Assembly: GCA_016207445.1 (NCBI GenBank)
Contig: JACQPS010000226.1
Span: 1 to 5,835 of the forward strand
Direction of reading: 5' to 3'
Length of the DNA stretch: 5,835 bases
DNA from: Gemmatimonadota bacterium
GTDB lineage: Bacteria; Gemmatimonadota; Gemmatimonadetes; Longimicrobiales; RSA9
The notes beneath the pieces were generated by a model, which was not told where the DNA came from, ran no database searches, and saw only the letters and a list, made by a program, of their open reading frames with translations. Position numbers and translations under genes: made by a program. Shown one piece after another: positions 1 through 5,835 of this stretch (its first letter is position 1; every line of letters starts with the position of its first letter).

Positions 1-22
1 AAAGAGCGCGGTGGGGCCCGGC

Positions 23-51
23 TTGACCTGCCCACGCAGCTTCCCGACTTT
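23..51 (+). promoter_or_regulatory. Possible sigma-70-type promoter for uvrA
   Basis: A good -35 hexamer, TTGACC, lies at 23-28. Seventeen bases later, at 46-51, is a poor -10 match, GACTTT, which keeps only the second-position A and the final T. Transcription from it would begin near 57-60, practically at the uvrA ATG at 60. I see no Shine-Dalgarno sequence before that ATG, which would fit a leaderless or nearly leaderless mRNA. I see no SOS box of the enterobacterial CTGT-N8-ACAG type in these 59 bases. The promoter assignment is inference from one good and one weak hexamer. The start could instead lie upstream of the window. Confidence 0.3.
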
Positions 52-59
52 TCCTGGTT

Positions 60-2966
<2,907 letters not shown>

Positions 2967-3160
2967 CCAAAGAGGGCCTACGCGGCTCCGCGAGGAGCGG
3001 CCATTGCGCGGGGGCGAGCGACCGAGGCGTTAGCGCTGCGCGGCGAGCGCCCATGTCCGAGCGAAGCGAGTTTGGGCGCGAGCCCCGCAGCTCTCGCCAA
3101 GGGAGCGAGCCGCAGTCCCGCGCCTGGCCGCGACCGCGGAGCTGCGTGCCCGCCAGGCCG
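2967..3160. other. GC-rich, hairpin-rich intergenic region after uvrA
   Basis: No gene is supported here. The stretch is full of short inverted repeats. A 5-bp stem at 2985-2989/2994-2998 closes a GCGA (GNRA-type) tetraloop 18 bases after the uvrA stop. GCGCCCA (3047-3053) pairs with TGGGCGC (3073-3079). GCCTGGC (3122-3128) pairs with GCCAGGC (3152-3158). The word GCGAGC occurs four times (3014, 3043, 3078, 3105). The loop of the second stem holds GAGCGAAGCGAG (3059-3070), an exact mirror repeat that reads the same backwards on one strand. No stem is followed by a T-run, so none is a canonical Rho-independent terminator. The texture resembles a dispersed extragenic palindromic (REP-like) element, but copy number cannot be judged from one window. 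Confidence 0.4.
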
Positions 3161-3168
3161 GTCCTTGC

Positions 3169-3195
3169 TGAAACTCCTTGTATTTCGCTAACGTA
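3169..3195 (+). promoter_or_regulatory. Candidate ECF-sigma-type promoter for the ybjN-like/pspA/AI-2E operon
   Basis: TGAAAC (3169-3174) and CGTA (3192-3195) are separated by 17 bases. This is the ECF-sigma form: the Bacillus subtilis sigma-W consensus is TGAAAC, about 16 bases, then CGTA, and pspA belongs to that regulon. Initiation would fall near 3201-3205, giving a 5' leader of about 35 bases that includes the GGAG ribosome-binding site at 3225-3228. The region is clearly less GC-rich than the sequence before it. A competing sigma-70 reading is TTGCTG (3165-3170), an 18-base spacer, then TAACGT (3189-3194). The two overlap, so only one may be real. The location is credible; the sigma class is inference. 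Confidence 0.4.
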
Positions 3196-3236
3196 GGGAG
3201 GGTCAGGTCCCGCCTTTTCTCCCTGGAGCAAGACTG

Positions 3237-3644
3237 ATGATCACACGCGAAGACCTGGAGAGTTACCTCATCCGCATGGGGGTGAGCTTCGAGGAGGTGG
3301 CGGAGGGGATGTGGGTCATCCGCCCCGCCGAGGGCGGCGCACCCGTCGTCGTACACTACTCGCCGCCCGTGGTGCTGCTCCGGTTGAAGGTCCTGGAGCT
3401 GCCCCGGGACAAGGACGAGGCCCGCCTGGCTCGCTTCTACCGCCGGCTGCTCGAGCTGAACGCGGCCGACATCGTGCACGGTAGCTACGGCATCGAGGCG
3501 AACGAGCTGGTCCTCTCCGATGCGCTCGAGCTGGAAAGCCTCGATTTCCCCGAGCTGCGCAGCTCGTACGAGAGCCTGACGCTCGCCGCCTCGAGCCACC
3601 TGCCCGCGCTCGCCGAACTCGCACCCGTCGCACACGAGGGTTGA
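3237..3644 (+). CDS. YbjN-domain (CesT/type III chaperone-like fold) small protein
   Basis: This is a 135-residue soluble protein with no signal peptide or membrane segment. The N-terminal part has a short helix followed by strand-like segments (EDLESYLIRMGVSFEEV, then GMWVIRP, APVVVHYSPPVVLLRLKVLEL). Next come an acidic/basic helix (DEARLARFYRRLLELNA) and further strand-like stretches (GSYGIEANELVLSDALEL). That pattern, especially the RLLELNA helix followed by GSYGIE..ELVLSDALEL, is typical of the YbjN/CesT fold, whose members act as chaperones or protein-interaction modules. GGAG at 3225-3228 lies 8 bases before the ATG, fixing the start. Its stop is 4 bases before the pspA ATG, so the two are almost certainly co-transcribed and it may help or regulate PspA. 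The family call rests on fold pattern and context; the exact function is unknown. Confidence 0.75.
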   Translation: MITREDLESYLIRMGVSFEEVAEGMWVIRPAEGGAPVVVHYSPPVVLLRLKVLELPRDKDEARLARFYRRLLELNAADIVHGSYGIEANELVLSDALELESLDFPELRSSYESLTLAASSHLPALAELAPVAHEG

Positions 3645-3648
3645 CGCC

Positions 3649-4422
3649 ATGGGGATGCTGCAACGGCTGTCTCTGCTGATCCGCTCGAACATCAACGAGG
3701 CGATCTCCCGGGGCGAGAACCCCGAGAAGGTGCTGAACCAGCTCATCATCGACATGCGCGAGCAGCTCGCTCGCGCGAAGCAGGAGGTCGCGGTCGCGAT
3801 CGCGGATGAGCGCAAGCTCCGGGCGCAGGCCGATGACGAGCGCAAACAATCCGAGGACTGGGAGAACCGCGCGGTCCTCGCGGTGCGCGAGGGGCGCGAC
3901 GATCTCGCCAAGCAGGCGCTGCTGCGCCAGCAGGAGCACGGCGAGCGCGCTGTGACGCTGGAGGAGACCTGGCGCCGTCAGGCCACCGAGACCGAGAAGC
4001 TCAAGAATTCGCTGCGCGAGCTGAACGACAAGATCGAGGAGGCGAAGCGCAAGAAGAATCTGCTCGTGGCGAAGCAGAAGCGGGCGCAGGCGCAGCGGCG
4101 CATCCACGAGACCATGGCCGGGCTCACGGACCGCTCGGCCTTCGAGGCCTTCGAGCGCATGGCCGAAAAGATCGAGGAGTCGGAGCGCCGCGCCCTCGCG
4201 GCCGCCGAGGTGCAGGAGACGCTGTCCGGCGAGACCATCGAGAAGCAGTTCGCGCAGCTCGAGGGTGCGGACGCAGTCGACCGCCGCCTCGCCGCGCTCA
4301 AGGAGCGGCTCGGCATTCCCGCGGCGACCGGTGGAGCGGCCGCGACGCCACCGCGTCAGCTCAAGGCCGCCAACGTGGAAGAGGGCGCGGTCAAGGACGC
4401 GCAACTGGAGGAGGAGGCCTGA
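3649..4422 (+). CDS. pspA: PspA/IM30 family membrane-stress protein (ESCRT-III superfamily)
   Basis: PspA proteins bind the inner face of the cytoplasmic membrane, polymerise into rods or rings and preserve the proton-motive force under envelope stress. The 257-residue product begins MGMLQRLSLLIRSNINEAIS, the amphipathic membrane-binding helix. This is followed by the family segment GENPEKVLNQLIIDM (22-36), long charged helices predicting coiled coil (about 38-150, with KIEEAKRKKNLLVAKQKRAQ at 128-147) and the FEAFERMAEKIEESE block (165-179). LDRRLAALKER-like sequence near 210-220 ends the conserved core. Residues 222-257 form a low-complexity Ala/Gly/Pro then acidic tail absent from the 222-residue E. 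coli protein. GAGGG at 3636-3640 is 8 bases upstream of the ATG, inside the end of the preceding gene, implying translational coupling. The second Met at codon 3 is a weaker start because family proteins also have residues before it. No pspF or other psp partner gene is in view. Confidence 0.95.
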   Translation: MGMLQRLSLLIRSNINEAISRGENPEKVLNQLIIDMREQLARAKQEVAVAIADERKLRAQADDERKQSEDWENRAVLAVREGRDDLAKQALLRQQEHGERAVTLEETWRRQATETEKLKNSLRELNDKIEEAKRKKNLLVAKQKRAQAQRRIHETMAGLTDRSAFEAFERMAEKIEESERRALAAAEVQETLSGETIEKQFAQLEGADAVDRRLAALKERLGIPAATGGAAATPPRQLKAANVEEGAVKDAQLEEEA

Positions 4423-4481
4423 TTCGCGGATGAACCCCAGAACAACCGGAGGCGGAGGCCAGAGCCGCGGATGAACCGCAG
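4402..4481 (+). repeat. 41-bp-period tandem duplication spanning the pspA end and permease start
   Basis: Copy 1 (4402-4440) and copy 2 (4443-4481) match at 33 of 39 positions with a constant offset of 41. Copy 1 carries the last six pspA codons, the pspA stop, a GGAGG (4413-4417) and an ATG at 4430. Copy 2 carries the equivalent GGAGG (4454-4458) and the ATG at 4471 used by the permease gene. In copy 2 the old stop TGA has become AGA. Both GGAGG motifs sit 12 bases before their ATG. The simplest history is one duplication of a junction in which the permease once started 7 bases after the pspA stop. The six mismatches indicate the event is not recent. Confidence 0.8.
4430..4474 (+). CDS. Possible 14-codon mini-cistron before the permease gene
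   Basis: The ATG of duplication copy 1 opens a frame encoding MNPRTTGGGGQSRG. It stops at TGA 4472-4474, so its end overlaps the permease start as ATGA. It has the same GGAGG-12-base-ATG arrangement as the permease. Because the duplication period (41) is not a multiple of three, the first start was thrown out of frame. The peptide has no recognisable function. Translating it could deliver ribosomes to the overlapping permease start, or it may be an inert relic. Confidence 0.25.
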   Translation: MNPRTTGGGGQSRG

Positions 4482-5622
4482 GGCCCCGGCCATTCTGGCC
4501 GCCGCGATCTTTGCACTGCTGCTGCTGGCCTTGTTCTACAGCATTGCCGAGATCCTGCTGCTCCTTTTCATCGCCGTCCTTTTCTCGCTGTACCTGAGCG
4601 CGATCACCGATGCGCTCCAGCGCTGGCTGTCGCTGCCGCGCGCGCTCGGGCTCGTCTCCGCCGTCGTGCTCACCGCGGTCGGCGCCACCGGCGTCGGCTA
4701 TCTGATCGTCCCCCCGGTCGTCGAGCAGACGCAGGAGCTGATCCAGATCCTGCCGGGACTGCTCGGCCGGTGGGATGCCCAGCTCGTCGCACTGGCCCGG
4801 CGCTCACCCATGGTCGCGCAGATCCTGGGGCCGCTCCAGCAGGGGGAGACGTACCTGGGCGGCGTGCTCCAGTCGATCGGCGGCGCCGTGCGCGGGCTGG
4901 TCCCCTACGTCTTCAGCACGGCGCACGTCCTGATCCAGATCATCAGCGTGCTCGTCATGGGCATCTACTTCGCCCTGCGGCCCGCGCTCTACCGCGAGGG
5001 GCTCATCGCGCTCGCGCCGCCGGTCCACCGCGACCTGGTGCGCGACCTGCTCGCGGAGCTCGGCGCCACCCTGCGCGCCTGGATCGTCGGGCAGCTGCTC
5101 GCGATGGTCTCACTCGGGCTCCTCACCTGGATCGGCCTGGAGCTGCTGGGCGTGCCGTACGCACTCGCCTTCGGCGTGTTCACCGGCGCGGTCGCCATCG
5201 TGCCGTTCTTCGGCACGCTCGTCTCCACGCTGCTGCCCGCGCTGTTCGTGCTGGGCAGCGCCGGCATCATCAAGGCGCTGCTCGTCGTGCTGTTGGGTGT
5301 CGGCGTGCATGTGGTCGAGGCCAACCTGGTCGCGCCCATGATCATGGAACGGCAGGTTCAGCTGCCCCCCGTGCTCACGCTGCTGAGCGTGCTCGTGATG
5401 GGGCACCTGCTCCACCTGATCGGCCTGCTCGTGGCCGTGCCCGTGCTCGCCACCGCCATGGTCGTGACCCGGCGCATCTACGTGCAGCGCATTCTGGAAG
5501 GGAAGGGGTTCCGACGTGCGATCCGGGACCAGCCCGTAGAAGTGAAGCTGCCCGCGGACGACGGAGTGCTCGTCCATCCCGCTGCCAAAGAAGCCACGCT
5601 GCCGGCAATACTCGAGCAGTAG
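4471..5622 (+). CDS. AI-2E family transporter (PerM/TqsA/YdiK-like membrane protein)
   Basis: This 383-residue polytopic inner-membrane protein belongs to the family named after the E. coli autoinducer-2 exporter TqsA. Other members are Na+/H+ antiporters or have unknown substrates, so the substrate cannot be read from sequence. Hydrophobic segments lie at about 7-24, 26-46, 58-81, 146-168, 205-225, 228-262, 264-282 and 300-332. The long polar region between the third and fourth (82-145) is characteristic. Two family hallmarks are clear: AIVPFFGTLVSTLLPA (241-256) and HVVEANLVAPMIM (280-292), followed by LPPVLTLLSVLVMG and GLLVAVPVLA. The C-terminal 40 residues are hydrophilic. The ATG overlaps the mini-cistron stop, and GGAGG is 12 bases upstream, longer than ideal. 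It lies 48 bases after pspA on the same strand, so it is probably in the same operon; co-location with PspA suggests a membrane-homeostasis role, which is inference. Confidence 0.93.
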   Translation: MNRRAPAILAAAIFALLLLALFYSIAEILLLLFIAVLFSLYLSAITDALQRWLSLPRALGLVSAVVLTAVGATGVGYLIVPPVVEQTQELIQILPGLLGRWDAQLVALARRSPMVAQILGPLQQGETYLGGVLQSIGGAVRGLVPYVFSTAHVLIQIISVLVMGIYFALRPALYREGLIALAPPVHRDLVRDLLAELGATLRAWIVGQLLAMVSLGLLTWIGLELLGVPYALAFGVFTGAVAIVPFFGTLVSTLLPALFVLGSAGIIKALLVVLLGVGVHVVEANLVAPMIMERQVQLPPVLTLLSVLVMGHLLHLIGLLVAVPVLATAMVVTRRIYVQRILEGKGFRRAIRDQPVEVKLPADDGVLVHPAAKEATLPAILEQ

Positions 5623-5632
5623 CGTGAAAACG

Positions 5633-5737
5633 TCGGTACCACGAGAAGCGGAACCACGAGAATCGGTACCACGAGAATCGGTACCACGAGAATCGGTACC
5701 ACGAGAATCGGTACCACGAGAGTCGGTACGACGGAAA
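5633..5737 (+). repeat. Tandem 15-bp repeat array A (seven units)
   Basis: The unit is TCGGTACCACGAGAA. Units start at 5633, 5648, 5663, 5678, 5693, 5708 and 5723. Units 1, 3, 4 and 5 are identical, unit 2 has two changes (GCGGAACC...), unit 6 has one (final A to G) and unit 7 is degenerate (12/15). The array begins 10 bases after the permease stop. The core contains the palindrome GGTACC. No unit introduces a stop codon in any of six frames. It is non-CRISPR because there are no spacers. Confidence 0.95.
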
Positions 5738-5834
5738 CCGACGAAGTTCGTGGTACCGAAGTTCGTGGTACCGAAGTTCGTGGTACCGAAGTTCGTGGTA
5801 CCGAAGTTCGTGGTACCGAAGTTCGTGGTACCGA
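5633..5834. other. Composite inverted-repeat structure formed by arrays A and B
   Basis: The first six array A cores pair with the six array B cores in strict register: every pair of positions sums to 11467, placing the axis at 5733/5734. Five pairs are perfect 12-bp helices and the A2-B5 pair has two mismatches. Helices are separated by 3-by-3 non-complementary linkers. The apex is a separate hairpin, GTCGGT (5722-5727) with ACCGAC (5737-5742), closing a 9-base loop. As RNA this would be a long rod with periodic internal loops; as DNA it could extrude a cruciform or present 12 oriented protein-binding sites. It may also end the operon transcript, but no T-run is visible. Confidence 0.8.
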
Positions 5835-5835
5835 A
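5746..5835 (+). repeat. Tandem 15-bp repeat array B (six perfect units, runs off the window)
   Basis: The unit GTTCGTGGTACCGAA repeats six times without a single change, up to the last base of the window, so the true copy number is unknown. Its 12-base core TCGTGGTACCGA is the exact reverse complement of the array A core. The remaining three bases differ (ACT on the opposite strand versus GAA in array A), so B is not simply a mirror copy of A. Perfect identity here compared with the mutations in array A suggests B is younger or more strongly homogenised. Confidence 0.95.

Noticed and set aside
2985..2998. Rho-independent terminator after uvrA
   Set aside because: The stem is only 5 bp with a GCGA loop and is followed by GC-rich sequence without a T-run.
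3156..3168. Sigma-54 promoter upstream of the pspA operon
   Set aside because: GG at 3156-3157 and TTGC at 3165-3168 look tempting because E. coli pspA is sigma-54 dependent. The GG-to-GC gap is 9 bases instead of the required 10, the rest of the -24 box does not match, and no PspF gene is visible.
3195..3224. AGGGAG/CTCCCT stem next to the ribosome-binding site as a riboswitch or attenuator
   Set aside because: It is only a 6-bp stem with an 18-base loop that overlaps the presumed transcription start, so it would probably not form whole in the mRNA.
3030..3911. Antisense open frame of 293 codons over the intergenic gap, the YbjN-like gene and the start of pspA
   Set aside because: The product is Ser/Arg-rich with no domain pattern, and most of it is the shadow of two well-supported + strand genes.
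3316..4404. Antisense open frame of 362 codons over pspA
   Set aside because: It is leucine/arginine-rich shadow translation of the coiled-coil codons of pspA, with no recognisable family.
5478..5717. Minus-strand frame beginning with VVPIL repeats and running into the permease gene antisense
   Set aside because: The repeats contain no stops in any frame, and the rest is antisense to a solid gene.
5633..5835. CRISPR array
   Set aside because: Units are 15 bp and directly adjacent, with no unique spacers and with reversed orientation halfway.

Overview
The window is very GC-rich and codes almost entirely on the + strand. Proline-, arginine- and alanine-rich antisense reading frames lie over every real gene, as expected at this GC content. 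The gene order and protein style suggest a free-living, probably soil or sediment, Gram-negative-type bacterium. Gemmatimonadota is my best guess, but nothing here proves it and no ribosomal gene is present.

Layout. Bases 1-59 are a short upstream region with a possible promoter set so close to the first gene that its mRNA may be nearly leaderless. Bases 60-2966 encode a complete UvrA, the damage-recognition ATPase of nucleotide excision repair. Its first signature domain carries an in-frame insertion of about 21 residues that coincides with a 59-bp imperfect palindrome. Bases 2967-3236 are a non-coding gap: a GC-rich, hairpin-rich stretch built around repeated GCGAGC words, followed by a less GC-rich promoter region with an ECF-sigma-like TGAAAC-N17-CGTA element. 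Bases 3237-5622 form an apparent three-gene operon: a small YbjN/CesT-fold protein, a PspA/IM30 (ESCRT-III family) membrane-stress protein, and an AI-2E/PerM-family multi-spanning membrane protein. Bases 5623-5835 hold two facing arrays of a 15-bp repeat that run off the window end.

How the genes fit together. UvrA is a housekeeping repair gene and probably a separate transcription unit. The YbjN-like, PspA and AI-2E genes look like an envelope-stress module: PspA remodels or protects the inner membrane, the small protein may act as a chaperone-like partner, and the permease is an integral membrane client, exporter or partner. The candidate ECF promoter supports this reading, because Bacillus subtilis pspA belongs to the sigma-W regulon, whose promoters have this form.

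Most unusual features. (1) The inverted pair of 15-bp arrays downstream of the permease: six units on the left match six on the right in exact register, giving a composite palindrome of about 202 bp. (2) A 41-bp-period tandem duplication that copies the end of pspA plus the ribosome-binding site and start of the permease gene, creating a 14-codon mini-cistron that overlaps the real start by ATGA. (3) The palindromic coding insertion in uvrA, comparable in concept to the palindromic elements found inside Rickettsia genes.
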